Counted from the first letter of the stretch, positions 1-9,846 are shown. The stretch: DNA of 64,000 bases from Rhizobium brockwellii (GCF_000769405.2 NZ_CP053440.1:186001-250000); one strand, 5' to 3'. The notes: generated by a model not told the origin, from the sequence alone. Made by a program: numbers and translations.

Positions 1-752
1 TCCAGCCACAGACGCTGGGACTCGTCGATCAGCTCGCTGAGTTCATCCATGATCCAGGGATGCTCCTGGACGATATCAGCCTTGAAGCCGATCAGATGCA
101 TGCCCGGGATGTAGCCGACTTCGTGGAAGTAAGTGACTTCAGCGGCGCGGAAATCATCCAGCACCTGGCGGAGCGGCGATTCCTGATCAAAGAAACCTTT
201 CGGCATGAAAGGCGTGAACACGGCATCGAGCCCGCCATCCAGCAAAAGATCGACCATCGGGCGCTCGCCGGGAGCAGCCTCGATGCGGCCGGGCCGTCCA
301 AAACCATCGAGACGGTCGACGATCGGATGAGCCTCCGTCAGGCGCCCGGCATACCACATCGCATCCTCGACGCCGACGCCTTCCCGGCGCAACGCAGCAC
401 GGGTCCAGGTATTTCCGGAATCACGCCAGCCGGTCACGCCGATATTCTTTCCGGCCAAATCGGACAGCTTGCGGATCGGACTGGCCTTGGCGGTGATGAT
501 GCAGCGATGGCGGAAGCCACGCATGATGAAGTTCGGCATGCCAATGACCCGATCATCGCCGTCATGACGCATCTGCGAATAGCGGCTGAAGGACATTTCC
601 GCGGCGTCATGCGCCGCGTCATCGGCGAGGCTGGAGACCAGCGTACCTACACGATCGACTTTGATATCGAGACGGGAAGAACTGACATCACCGAGTACAA
701 GCGGCGTCATGTAATCCCAGTCCCGGAGGGCGATGCGAAGCGTCACAGGCAT
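1..752 (-). CDS. Periplasmic-binding-like protein, 4,5-dihydroxyphthalate decarboxylase/NMT1-like family (3' end outside window)
   Basis: An open frame on the minus strand starts at the ATG at 750-752 and runs off the left edge, so about 250 N-terminal residues are visible. The protein opens with MPVTLRIALRDWDY and contains the stretches ITAKASPIRKLSDLAGKNIG, VTGWRDSGNTWTRAALRREG and PFMPKGFF. This pattern is typical of the type-2 periplasmic-binding fold proteins annotated as nitrate/taurine-type binding proteins or Pht5-like decarboxylases. No signal peptide is seen, which favours a cytosolic or lipid-free member. An in-frame GTG lies 12 bases upstream as an alternative start. The gene is divergent from the MocR-type regulator at 852, which probably controls it. 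The substrate cannot be told from sequence. Confidence 0.75.
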   Translation of the reverse strand, partial: MPVTLRIALRDWDYMTPLVLGDVSSSRLDIKVDRVGTLVSSLADDAAHDAAEMSFSRYSQMRHDGDDRVIGMPNFIMRGFRHRCIITAKASPIRKLSDLAGKNIGVTGWRDSGNTWTRAALRREGVGVEDAMWYAGRLTEAHPIVDRLDGFGRPGRIEAAPGERPMVDLLLDGGLDAVFTPFMPKGFFDQESPLRQVLDDFRAAEVTYFHEVGYIPGMHLIGFKADIVQEHPWIMDELSELIDESQRLWL

Positions 753-787
753 GCAAAAACTCACAAAATTGCTCGACGAGGGGCAAA

Positions 788-839
788 TTAAATGTTCAAA
801 TTATAGAGTACAAATGTTATTACGTTATTGAACATTTAA
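788..839. promoter_or_regulatory. Inverted-repeat operator candidate between the binding-protein gene and the mocR-type gene
   Basis: TTAAATGTTCAA at 788-799 is repeated as its exact reverse complement TTGAACATTTAA at 828-839. A third, direct copy of the core AAATGTT lies between them at 812-818. The gap is AT-rich against a GC-rich background and holds both divergent promoters. MocR regulators commonly bind repeated half-sites in such gaps, so this is the likely operator. The binding is inferred. Confidence 0.55.
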
Positions 840-851
840 AGTGAGAGAAAA

Positions 852-2177
852 ATGGGCGACTCGGTCGAAGCCTCCTGGTTTGCCGAAAAAATAGCCGACC
901 GCAGCATCCGGGGGATCGCTCTCGAAACCAGCGCGCTGATCCGTGCCGGTGTCCTGCCCATTGGGACACGCCTGCCGGCGATCCGCGATATCGCTTACGA
1001 ATTGCATGTCAGTCCGGCAACGATCTCCGAGGCCTGGAGCGAATTGCGGCGGCAGAAGATCATCAGCGGCCGGGGGCGCAACGGCACCTGGGTCAGCGGC
1101 GACCGCTTTGTCGCCAAGCCGGAACGTCTCGCCAGCTCGGGAAATTATGCGGCAGGTGTGCTCGACCTCACCTTAGCCGGGCCGGATGCAGCACTTCTTC
1201 CGCGCCTCGCCGAAGCAATGGCCTATGGCGCGTCCGTCGATGACCTCAACAGCTATGAGCGCAGCAGGATCGTCCCTGAGTTGAAGGACGCCGTTTCAGA
1301 GCGATGGCCCTATCAGGCGGAAGCCTTTCTGGCCACCAATGGCGGTTACAACGCCGTCTATACGATATTGCATGCGCTGGTCTCCTCGGGCTCGTCGGTC
1401 GCGATCGAACATCCGACCGCGATGCGGCTGCTCGATATTCTGGAAGATCTTGGCGTCAAAATCATCCCTGTCGCCTGTGACGGCGAAGGCCCCCTGCCGG
1501 ATTCGCTGCGCGAGGCATTGGGGCAACGTCCGGCGGCTTTCCTGTTCCAGCCGCGGCTGCATTCCGTGACCGGCGTTACGGTCAGTTCATCCCGCCTCGA
1601 TCAACTCGGCGATGTGCTGGAAGACAGCGATACGCTTATCATCGAGGATGACGGCGTCGGCGACGTGTCGGCGGCACCTCCGCAGTCGCTGGGCGACCGA
1701 TTTGCGGAGCGGACGATCCATATCCTGTCACTCTCGAAAAGCCTCGGACCGGATCTGCGTCTCGCCGTCCTGTCGAGTTCCGCGCCGATCGTCGATCAGA
1801 TCCAGTCTTACCGTTCCTTCAGCGCCGGCTGGACCAGCCGTATCCTGCAAGGTGCCGCCGCCTGGCTATTGCGCGATCCGGCAACCTGGCAGCTTATCGG
1901 CGAGGCGCGCGAGATCTATCAGCAGAGGCGGGACGCTCTTTCCGATGCGCTCGGCGAACGGGGCATACCGATACCGGCAGGCCAGGGCCTGTGCCTCTGG
2001 GTGCCCGTCGCCTCCGAACCATTCGCGATGGTGACGCTCGCCGCACGCAATATCGCCGTCAACCCGGGCAACAAATTCTCCGTCCTGCCAAGCAGTCATA
2101 TTCGAGTGGCGACCAGCACGCTCAGCCATCGCTGCGAGGAAGCCGCCGATGCGATCGCGCTGGCTCATGCGCCGTGA
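852..2177 (+). CDS. MocR/PdxR-type transcriptional regulator (GntR wHTH + aminotransferase-like domain)
   Basis: The 441-residue protein has an N-terminal GntR winged helix at about residues 10-75 (RLPAIRDIAYELHVSPATISEAWSEL) joined to a fold-type I aminotransferase-like domain at about 110-435. The expected PLP lysine is K296 in SLSKSLGPDLR, with an upstream IIEDDGVGD segment. MocR proteins are one-component regulators that sense PLP or amino-acid-like ligands through the aminotransferase domain. It starts just after a GAGAGAAAA purine run. The divergent neighbour and the inverted repeats in the gap suggest it controls the adjacent binding-protein gene and itself. Ligand unknown. Confidence 0.9.
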   Translation: MGDSVEASWFAEKIADRSIRGIALETSALIRAGVLPIGTRLPAIRDIAYELHVSPATISEAWSELRRQKIISGRGRNGTWVSGDRFVAKPERLASSGNYAAGVLDLTLAGPDAALLPRLAEAMAYGASVDDLNSYERSRIVPELKDAVSERWPYQAEAFLATNGGYNAVYTILHALVSSGSSVAIEHPTAMRLLDILEDLGVKIIPVACDGEGPLPDSLREALGQRPAAFLFQPRLHSVTGVTVSSSRLDQLGDVLEDSDTLIIEDDGVGDVSAAPPQSLGDRFAERTIHILSLSKSLGPDLRLAVLSSSAPIVDQIQSYRSFSAGWTSRILQGAAAWLLRDPATWQLIGEAREIYQQRRDALSDALGERGIPIPAGQGLCLWVPVASEPFAMVTLAARNIAVNPGNKFSVLPSSHIRVATSTLSHRCEEAADAIALAHAP

Positions 2178-2231
2178 ACGGCTGGGCCGCACCAAGTCTC
2201 TGATCCCCGTTCATTCCGCGCAAGTCCGGAA

Positions 2232-2954
2232 CTACTTTCCCTCAAGCCATTCCTGCAGCTCTGCCTCAGCCCGCTCCAGAGCGCTGTAGTTCAGGAGTTT
2301 GCGCAGGAAAGCGACGGTAACGGCGCGGGCGCGCAGATTGAAGCGGCCGTCTTCGTGGTCGTCGCCGGCGCTCTGGTAGACGTCGAGCTTGTCGTAAAGC
2401 TGCTGCAGGCGGTTCTGCACGCTGCGCAGCGACAGGCCCCGACGTTTGGCGATGGCCCGGTCGGTGAGGCCGAGCGCGATATCGACGAGGATCTCGTATT
2501 CGGAATCGGTAAAGCCGTTCGTCTGGCCGAGGCTCTTCTGCTGCAGGCCCCGCACCTCGCGGTCGATGACGCACTGGCTCTCGATGAAGATCGAGCGTAG
2601 CGCAAGCTTCAGCCGCTCGTCGGAGGCGGACTTCAGCACATAACCATAGGCGGCGCCATCCGGCACGATGCGGGAGACGCCGCGCACATAAGCCTCGTCC
2701 GAGTAATTCGACCAGAACAGGATGCGGGTCTCCGGCCGCTCCTTCCAGATGGTGCGCGCCGCCTCGATGCCGTTGCGGTTCGCCATCTGCAGGTCCATGA
2801 CGATATGCGCCGACTTGTGGTCGCGAGCGAGCTTTTCGCCGACGGTTCCGTTCTCCGCCTCGATCACCGTATCGCATTCCGGCAGAGCCGCGTTGACCGC
2901 CTCGTGCAGATAGGACCGGTGCAGCGGGTCGTCCTCGACGATCAGAACCTTCAT
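2232..2954 (-). CDS. Response regulator, receiver domain + LuxR-type HTH
   Basis: The 240-residue protein has a receiver domain at about residues 1-120 with acidic residues E7-D9, phospho-acceptor D54 in HIVMDLQM and conserved K108 in YVLKSA. A C-terminal helix-turn-helix follows at about 148-205 (ALGLTDRAIAKRRGLSLRSVQNRL), of the NarL/LuxR kind but somewhat divergent. A strong Shine-Dalgarno GAGGAGAAGG precedes the ATG. It lies 13 bases after the histidine kinase gene and is probably co-transcribed and cognate with it. The pair is divergent from the sugar ABC operon, which it may control, perhaps through the direct repeats at 4290-4325. Confidence 0.92.
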   Translation of the reverse strand: MKVLIVEDDPLHRSYLHEAVNAALPECDTVIEAENGTVGEKLARDHKSAHIVMDLQMANRNGIEAARTIWKERPETRILFWSNYSDEAYVRGVSRIVPDGAAYGYVLKSASDERLKLALRSIFIESQCVIDREVRGLQQKSLGQTNGFTDSEYEILVDIALGLTDRAIAKRRGLSLRSVQNRLQQLYDKLDVYQSAGDDHEDGRFNLRARAVTVAFLRKLLNYSALERAEAELQEWLEGK

Positions 2955-2967
2955 TGCGCCCTTCTCC

Positions 2968-4206
2968 TCAGTTTGGCCCGCTCGGCGGGTCGTTTGGTAC
3001 GAGTGGTAGCACGACGCGCACCACAGTCCCGCGATTGTTGTGGCCGGGGCCGGTCGTGAACCGCGCCGAAATCAGCCGCGCACGGGTCTTCATATTGTCG
3101 ATGCCGCCGCCGATCCGTCCCCGCGCCTTGGTGAGCCCGGTCCCATCGTCGGAGATTTCGATCGACAGCCGCTCCTCGTCGGCCTCAAGCCGCACCGTGA
3201 CGGCCAGGGGCGCGGCATGACGCACCGCATTGTTGATCGCTTCCTGGGCGATCCGAAACAGCGCGACGCTGACGGTCGGTTCCAGTCGCTCCAGTGCGCC
3301 GTGCGTCTCGTCGACAAGGCCCCATTCGATGCCCGATCCGCTGTCGCGGGTCGATCGGTCCAGATGATGTTCGATCGCCTGGGCAAGGCCGAAGAGCTGG
3401 AGCACGGAGGGTTTTGCCTGCTCGATGATCTGCCGCAGATCCTGCATGCAATGCTGCAGGGAACGGGAGATCGGCTCCAGCGTCTCGGGCGCCACCTCGC
3501 CGTTGCGCGACAGCCGATCGATCCGGCGGGCGAGCCGCGTCAGGTCGGCGAGCGTCTGGTCGTGCAGATCCATGCCGATGCGCTGGCGTTCCTGCTCCAG
3601 GGCTTCGGTAAGCTTCAGCGCACCTTGCCGCAAACCCTCCTCGCGGGCGCGGGCCTCCGCCTCGACAATGGCCGAGCGTTGCGCCTGTTCGGCCGCCTGC
3701 AGCGCAAAGAAATAGGGCGTCAGCAGGTCGGCGATGATGCGGGCGCGTTCGATATCCTCCATCGCATAGACGCCCGCCCTGTGAGACGAACAGGAGAGCG
3801 CCGCGATGATCGTGCCCTGCACCTTCATCGGCACATGCAAACGGCTCCTCAGCGACTGTTCGACGATCGGCCGCTTAAACGCGCCCTCGAAGTGGAAACG
3901 CGGGTCGGTCATGGCGTCGTCCGCCAGCAAAAAATCCACCTCGCCCCAGAGCAGCGAACGGATGGGGCTGTTGACAACAGGCGCGCCGGCAAGTCCGCCC
4001 CAAGCGGTCTCGATGCCCGTCTCATAGGCCGTGTGGTAGTTGCCGCCCTCAAGCAGCACGCAGACATCGAGATGGTCGTGCGGGATGATATGGGCGACCT
4101 CGGCCGCGACGGAACGGATAGCCGAGCGGAAGTCGAGCTGGCCCGCGAGCAGCCGGGAAATGCCGAGATAATGGTCGAACATGGCTGCGGGTACGAGATG
4201 CAGCAT
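2968..4206 (-). CDS. Cytosolic sensor histidine kinase, GAF + HisKA_3 + HATPase
   Basis: The 412-residue protein has no transmembrane segment. A GAF-like sensor domain spans about residues 20-170. A coiled region follows, then the HisKA_3 dimerization box with phospho-acceptor H215 in RIGMDLHDQTLADLTRL. The C-terminal HATPase has an N-box (QEAINNAVRHAAP) and a G-box (SDDGTGL). The HisKA_3 type pairs with LuxR-type response regulators, as found 13 bases downstream. GGGGAGGAAC is a strong ribosome site before the ATG. The absence of a membrane anchor suggests it senses a cytosolic ligand or redox state. The ligand is not readable from sequence. Confidence 0.9.
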   Translation of the reverse strand: MLHLVPAAMFDHYLGISRLLAGQLDFRSAIRSVAAEVAHIIPHDHLDVCVLLEGGNYHTAYETGIETAWGGLAGAPVVNSPIRSLLWGEVDFLLADDAMTDPRFHFEGAFKRPIVEQSLRSRLHVPMKVQGTIIAALSCSSHRAGVYAMEDIERARIIADLLTPYFFALQAAEQAQRSAIVEAEARAREEGLRQGALKLTEALEQERQRIGMDLHDQTLADLTRLARRIDRLSRNGEVAPETLEPISRSLQHCMQDLRQIIEQAKPSVLQLFGLAQAIEHHLDRSTRDSGSGIEWGLVDETHGALERLEPTVSVALFRIAQEAINNAVRHAAPLAVTVRLEADEERLSIEISDDGTGLTKARGRIGGGIDNMKTRARLISARFTTGPGHNNRGTVVRVVLPLVPNDPPSGPN

Positions 4207-4289
4207 CGTCAGTTCCTCCCCGAGGCGGCAGCAGGCTCCTCAACCCGCCGCGCCCCTTTCCAGTAAGCGCCCGCGGACGCGCCGCCGTC

Positions 4290-4325
4290 TTGCGTAAACC
4301 CGCAGCTTGTTGCGCAAATCCCGCA
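4290..4325. promoter_or_regulatory. Two direct repeats upstream of the sugar ABC operon
   Basis: TTGCGTAAACCCGCA starts at 4290 and the close copy TTGCGCAAATCCCGCA starts at 4310. The 20-base spacing is two helical turns on one DNA face. The repeats sit in the 280-base gap between the divergent kinase and binding-protein genes, a good position for the LuxR-type response regulator. Binding is inferred from position and spacing only. Confidence 0.4.
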
Positions 4326-4486
4326 AACGGATTGCCGCCTTGCCCCTGTACAGGCCGGTCGATCTCCCGCATCCTGCCCTTACTGAGAGGAGGAAGCTCA
4401 GTGCAAGAACAATTTTCACTCGGACCCAATTGGGCCGGCAGGAGTGAAGCGATCCGCCGACCAGCGCGATCATCAGGGAGGAAGAC

Positions 4487-5503
4487 ATGACAATCCGTAA
4501 GATGCTTCTGGCATCGGCCGCTATTGCTTGCGCCGCGATGCCCGTTTCCGCCTTTGCCGAGACATCGGCCAAGAAAATCGCTCTTTCCAACAACTATGCC
4601 GGCAATTCGTGGCGCCAGGCCATGCTGACGAGCTGGGGCAAGGTGACGGGCGAAGCCGTGAAGGCCGGCACCGTTGCCGCAGCCGACCCTTTCACCACCG
4701 CAGAGAACCAGGCGACGGAACAGGCCGCGCAGATCCAGAACATGATCCTGCAGGGCTATGACGCCATCGTGCTGAACGCCGCCTCGCCGACGGCGCTGAA
4801 CGGCGCGGTCAAGGAAGCCTGCGACGCCGGCATCACCGTCGTTTCCTTCGACGGCATCGTAACCGAACCCTGCGCCTGGCGCATCGCGGTCGACTTCAAG
4901 GAAATGGGCCGCAGCCAGGTCGAATACCTGTCGAAGAAACTTCCGGCCGGCGGCAACCTGCTCGAGATCCGCGGTCTTGCCGGTGTCTTCGTCGACGACG
5001 AGATCTCGGCGGGCATTCACGACGGCGCCAAGCAGTTCCCGCAGTTCAAGATTGTCGGCTCCGTTCATGGAGACTGGGCGCAGGATGTAGCGCAGAAGGC
5101 TGTTGCCGGCATCCTGCCGAGCCTGCCCGACATCGCCGGCGTGGTGACGCAGGGCGGCGACGGTTATGGCGCTGCACAAGCGATTGCCGCGACCGACCGG
5201 AAGATGCCGGTCATTATCATGGGCAACCGCGAAGACGAACTGAAGTGGTGGAAGGAGCAGAAGGACGCGAAGAGCTACGAGACCATGTCGGTGTCCATCG
5301 CACCCGGCGTCTCCACGCTCGCCTTCTGGGTGGCGCAGCAGATCCTCGACGGCAAGCAAGTCAAGAAGGACCTCGTCGTACCCTTCCTGCGCATCGACCA
5401 GGACAATCTCGAAACCAACCTCGCCAATACCCAGGCCGGCGGCGTCGCCAACGTGGAATACACGCAGGCAGACGCAATCAAGGTCATCGAGTCGGCAAAA
5501 TAA
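4487..5503 (+). CDS. Sugar ABC transporter periplasmic binding protein (ribose/PBP1 type)
   Basis: The 338-residue protein has a clear Sec signal peptide (MTIRKMLLASAAIACAAMPV, cleavage after AFA at about residue 24). A type I periplasmic-binding fold follows, recognisable from IALSNNYAGNSWRQAML, the IQNMILQGYDAIVLNAAS segment and GITVVSFDGIV. GGGAGGAAGAC precedes the ATG. It is the first gene of an operon with an ATPase of two nucleotide-binding domains and two permeases, so it captures a sugar or polyol in the periplasm. The terminal SMP-30/lactonase gene suggests an aldose whose lactone is later opened. The exact sugar is unknown. Confidence 0.93.
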   Translation: MTIRKMLLASAAIACAAMPVSAFAETSAKKIALSNNYAGNSWRQAMLTSWGKVTGEAVKAGTVAAADPFTTAENQATEQAAQIQNMILQGYDAIVLNAASPTALNGAVKEACDAGITVVSFDGIVTEPCAWRIAVDFKEMGRSQVEYLSKKLPAGGNLLEIRGLAGVFVDDEISAGIHDGAKQFPQFKIVGSVHGDWAQDVAQKAVAGILPSLPDIAGVVTQGGDGYGAAQAIAATDRKMPVIIMGNREDELKWWKEQKDAKSYETMSVSIAPGVSTLAFWVAQQILDGKQVKKDLVVPFLRIDQDNLETNLANTQAGGVANVEYTQADAIKVIESAK

Positions 5504-5518
5504 ATCTCCCGGCGATGA

Positions 5519-5552
5519 CCGCGCGGCCGTCAATGGCCGCGCGGCATTTTTT
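5519..5552 (+). terminator. Rho-independent terminator/attenuator after the binding-protein gene
   Basis: A perfect 10-base stem CCGCGCGGCC / GGCCGCGCGG (5519-5528 and 5535-5544) with a six-base loop is followed by CA and six T (5547-5552). It lies between the binding-protein gene and the rest of its operon. Partial read-through here would give the usual excess of binding protein over membrane components. Confidence 0.8.
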
Positions 5553-5562
5553 GCAAGCAGGC

Positions 5563-7026
5563 ATGGCGGGCAGCATGGATGACGTTTTGAAGGCGGTGAT
5601 CGCCGTCGATGGTGCCAAGGTGAGCTTCGGCGCGGTCAGGGCACTCGATGGCGTGACCCTTCGCGTCATGTCGGGCGAATGCGTCGGGCTCGTCGGACAC
5701 AATGGCGCCGGCAAGTCCACCATCGTCAGCGTCATCAACGGCGGCCTCACGCCGCATGAAGGAAGTGTGGCGAGCGACGGCGAACGGCTGGAGCGTTATG
5801 GCATCAACGCTGCGCGTGCCCGCGGCGTGCGGTGCGTCTTCCAGGAGCTTTCGCTCTGCCCCAACCTTTCGATCGTCGAGAACACGCGCATCATGCACCG
5901 CCATCTCGGTGGCTTCGGTTGGCGCAGGCGCGCCGCAAAAATCATCGAGACGAGCCTCGACGCCGTCTTTCCCGGCCACGGCATCGACAGCAGCCGGACC
6001 GTGGGGGATCTTTCGATCGCCGAGCGGCAGATGGTCGAGATATCAATGGCCTTTTCCGACGCAGGCATTGCGCCGCGGCTGGTGATCCTCGACGAACCGA
6101 CCTCGTCGCTCGATGCAAGCCTTGCCCGGCAGATGCTCGACCATGTCCGCCGCTTCATCGCCACGGGCGGGTCCGTCATCTTCATCTCGCATATACTGCA
6201 CGAGATCCTCGAAACCGCCGACCGCATCGTCGTCATGAAGGACGGCCGCGTTGTCGCCGAGCGCCCGGCGCAGGGCTTCGACCATCACGGCCTCGTCGAA
6301 GCGATGGGCACCGTTGCGAAGGAGGAGACAAAGCAGCGCTCGGCCCGCGAACAATCCACCGCCCAGCTCATTCTGTCTCATCAAGCGAAGGGGCTTCCCT
6401 TTGCGGCGCGCAAGGGCGAAATCATCGGTCTAGCCGGTCTGGCCGGCCACGGGCAGACCGAGCTCCTGCTCGCCCTGCATGCGGCGCAGTCCAGCAACTG
6501 GCTGCCTGAGCGCGATCCGCTCGTCACCTTCGTCGCCGGCGACCGCCGCCTCAACGGCGTCTTCGAGCTGTGGAGCATCCTGCGCAACTTCTCCATCGCC
6601 TCGCTCGGTGACCTCTCCCGGCGCGGCCTTATCCTCGCGGGCGAAGAAGAGGCAAAGGGCGCCGACTGGAAGCGGCGGATCGAGATCCGCACGCCCGATA
6701 TGGACAATCGCATCCTGTCGCTGTCCGGGGGCAACCAGCAGAAAGTACTCTTTGCCCGCGCGCTGGCGACGCGCGCGCCAGTTGTGCTGATGGACGACCC
6801 GATGCGCGGCGTCGATGTCGGCACCAAGCAGGAGGTCTACGCGATCATCCGCGAGGAAGCGGCGCATGGCCGCACCTTCATCTGGTACTCGACCGAAATG
6901 GACGAGGTCCGCCTTTGCGACCGCGTCTACGTCTTCCGCGAAGGCCGCATCACGGCCGAACTCGCCGGTGACGCCGTCAACGAGACGAATATCATCGCCG
7001 CCTCCTTCGAAGGGGTCGCCGCATGA
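5563..7026 (+). CDS. Sugar ABC transporter ATP-binding protein, two tandem ATPase domains (RbsA/MglA type)
   Basis: The protein has about 487 residues. The first domain has Walker A GLVGHNGAGKST and Walker B LVILDEPTSSLD. The second lacks a canonical Walker A (GLAGLAGHGQTELL), as is usual for the family, but has the signature LSGGNQQKVLFARAL and a MDDPMRGVDVG segment. The frame is open well upstream through the terminator hairpin. The ATG at 5563 is chosen because it lies just after the T-tract, and the ATG at 5575 is equally possible. The stop overlaps the next ATG (ATGA at 7023). It powers import through the two permeases that follow. Confidence 0.92.
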   Translation: MAGSMDDVLKAVIAVDGAKVSFGAVRALDGVTLRVMSGECVGLVGHNGAGKSTIVSVINGGLTPHEGSVASDGERLERYGINAARARGVRCVFQELSLCPNLSIVENTRIMHRHLGGFGWRRRAAKIIETSLDAVFPGHGIDSSRTVGDLSIAERQMVEISMAFSDAGIAPRLVILDEPTSSLDASLARQMLDHVRRFIATGGSVIFISHILHEILETADRIVVMKDGRVVAERPAQGFDHHGLVEAMGTVAKEETKQRSAREQSTAQLILSHQAKGLPFAARKGEIIGLAGLAGHGQTELLLALHAAQSSNWLPERDPLVTFVAGDRRLNGVFELWSILRNFSIASLGDLSRRGLILAGEEEAKGADWKRRIEIRTPDMDNRILSLSGGNQQKVLFARALATRAPVVLMDDPMRGVDVGTKQEVYAIIREEAAHGRTFIWYSTEMDEVRLCDRVYVFREGRITAELAGDAVNETNIIAASFEGVAA

Positions 7027-7970
7027 CGTTCCGGCTGTCGTCCGACGCCATGCGTCTTGCCATTCCCGCCTTGTCGCTGACGCTGCTGCTTGCCGCCGTC
7101 TTCTGGCTGCAGCCGCGCGCCATGAGCTATGTCGGGCTCAACTTGCTGTTCAACCTGGCTGTGCCGATCGCGCTTGCGACGATCGCCCAGATGATCGTGA
7201 TGGCGGTCAACGATCTCGATCTCTCGATGGGCGCCTTCGTCAGCTTCGTCGCCTGCGTCACCGCGACCTTTCTGCGGGATGCTCCCGTGATCGGCGTGCT
7301 GATCCTTGCAGGCGCGATCGCAACCTATGCGGCGCTCGGCGTCGTCATCTATCTGCGCAACCTGCCCTCCATTGTCGTGACCCTCGGCATGAGCTTCGTC
7401 TGGGGCGGCCTTGCCGTATTGCTGCTGCCGGCACCGGGCGGGCAGGCGCCGGACTGGGTACGCTGGCTGATGACCGTCAAGCCGCCGCTGGCGCCGATGG
7501 CGATTGTCGCCAGCATCGTCATCGCCTTGGTCGCCCACCTTCTCGTCATGCGGTCGTCGCTCGGCGTGCTGATGCGCGGCATTGGCGGTAACCAGCGTTC
7601 GGTCGAGCGCGCCGGCTGGTCGATTGTCGGGGCGCGCGCTGCCGCCTACGGTCTTGCAGGCCTCTTTGCCGTGCTCGCCGGCATCGCCCTTGTCGGCCTG
7701 ACGACCTCGGCTGATGCCAATATCGCGCTGCGCTACACGCTGCTGTCGATCGCCGGCGTGATCCTCGGCGGCGGCGAGTTCATTGGCGGCCGCGTCTCCC
7801 CGATCGGCGCCGTCATCGGCGCGCTGACGCTGACGCTCGCCGGCTCGTTCCTGTCCTTCCTGCGCATCTCGCCGGACTGGCAGATCGGGGCTCAGGGCGC
7901 GATCCTGATCATCGTGCTGGCCCTCCGTTTGATGCTGAACCGCCTGGAGAAGCGAGAGAAACGCCGATGA
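7023..7970 (+). CDS. Sugar ABC transporter permease (RbsC type), first of two
   Basis: The 315-residue protein is strongly hydrophobic with eight to ten predicted membrane segments. It has the family pattern NDLDLSMGAFVSFVACV and a C-terminal LLSIAGVILGGGEFIGGRVSPIGAVIGA. It overlaps the ATPase gene by four bases at its start and the second permease by four at its end. With the next gene it forms a heterodimeric membrane channel for the sugar. Confidence 0.92.
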   Translation: MTFRLSSDAMRLAIPALSLTLLLAAVFWLQPRAMSYVGLNLLFNLAVPIALATIAQMIVMAVNDLDLSMGAFVSFVACVTATFLRDAPVIGVLILAGAIATYAALGVVIYLRNLPSIVVTLGMSFVWGGLAVLLLPAPGGQAPDWVRWLMTVKPPLAPMAIVASIVIALVAHLLVMRSSLGVLMRGIGGNQRSVERAGWSIVGARAAAYGLAGLFAVLAGIALVGLTTSADANIALRYTLLSIAGVILGGGEFIGGRVSPIGAVIGALTLTLAGSFLSFLRISPDWQIGAQGAILIIVLALRLMLNRLEKREKRR

Positions 7971-8917
7971 CTCCGCTCCTGCGCCTATTCCGCAAACCCT
8001 GGATCTGGTCGTGGCTTGCCGCCTTTGTCGTCTGGTTCCTGACGATCATGGTGACGCTCGGCGCCAGTACGTTTGGCCTGTCGCAGGCAGCCCTCACCTT
8101 CGCGGCCTTCTCGGTTATCGTCGGCATCGGCCAGATGTTCGTCATCACGCTCGGTCCCGGCAATATCGATCTTTCGGTTCCCGCCACCATGACGCTTGCC
8201 GGCACGGTGGCGCTGAAGCTGATGAATGTCGAAAACGGCATGATCCTGCCGGGCCTTCTCGTCGCCATTATCATCGGCCTTGTCGTCGGCCTCGGCAATT
8301 ATGCACTCATCAAGGCGCTGCGCATTCCGCCGATCATCGCCACACTGTCCATGAGCTTCATTGTCCAGTCCGCGGCGATCTGGACGAACCGCGGATTGCG
8401 CATCAAGCCGCCGAGCGTGCTGGCGGAATTCACCACGTCGAACACCCTCGGCGTGCCGAATGTGGCGATCGTCGCATTCCTCATCTCGCTACTTGCCTGG
8501 TTCCTGCTCGAGAAGACGATCTACGGACGCTGGATCTCGGCGATCGGCCAGAGCATGCCGGCCGCCCGTATGGCAGGCATACCGGTCGACGGCACGCGTT
8601 TCGTCACCTACCTTTTCTGCGCCGTGCTCGCATCGGTCGCCGGTTATCTGCTCGCCTGTTTCTCCGGCGGCGCGGCGCTCAACATGGGCACGGAATATCT
8701 GCTGATGTCGATCGCCGTCGTCGTGATCGGCGGCACGGCGGTCGCCGGCGGCGATTCCAACGTGCCGGGGATCTGGGGCGCATCGCTCTTCATGTTCCTG
8801 GTCGTCTCCATGCTCAATACTTACGGGTTCGGCGCGGGCATTCGCCTGATCATGACCGGCCTCATCATCATCAGCGTCATCATGCTCGCCGGCGGTCGCC
8901 GGGCAGGCATGCGATAA
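7967..8917 (+). CDS. Sugar ABC transporter permease (RbsC type), second of two
   Basis: The 316-residue membrane protein has the same family features as its neighbour: GPGNIDLSVPATMTLAG, a central IPPIIATLSMSFIVQ and a C-terminal LLMSIAVVVIGGTAVAGGDSN. It overlaps the first permease gene through ATGA. Two different permeases with one ATPase of two nucleotide-binding domains is a common arrangement for rhizobial pentose and polyol uptake. Confidence 0.92.
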   Translation: MTPLLRLFRKPWIWSWLAAFVVWFLTIMVTLGASTFGLSQAALTFAAFSVIVGIGQMFVITLGPGNIDLSVPATMTLAGTVALKLMNVENGMILPGLLVAIIIGLVVGLGNYALIKALRIPPIIATLSMSFIVQSAAIWTNRGLRIKPPSVLAEFTTSNTLGVPNVAIVAFLISLLAWFLLEKTIYGRWISAIGQSMPAARMAGIPVDGTRFVTYLFCAVLASVAGYLLACFSGGAALNMGTEYLLMSIAVVVIGGTAVAGGDSNVPGIWGASLFMFLVVSMLNTYGFGAGIRLIMTGLIIISVIMLAGGRRAGMR

Positions 8918-8931
8918 ACGGAAAGACCGCC

Positions 8932-9846
<915 letters not shown>

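Noticed and set aside
60..791. Plus-strand open frame of 243 codons at the left edge
   Set aside because: It is the shadow of the minus-strand binding-protein-like gene that runs off the window. The minus frame has clear family motifs, while the plus frame has none.
3040..4266. Plus-strand open frame of 408 codons opposite the histidine kinase
   Set aside because: The kinase frame has GAF, HisKA_3 and HATPase motifs. The opposite frame is a high-GC mirror without recognisable features.
4049..5533. Minus-strand open frame of 494 codons opposite the sugar-binding protein
   Set aside because: It is antisense to a gene with signal peptide and binding-protein motifs, and its composition is that of a mirror frame.
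5245..5562. Longer N-terminus for the sugar ABC ATPase
   Set aside because: It would begin inside the binding-protein gene and run through a terminator hairpin. Conserved ATPase sequence begins only after 5575.
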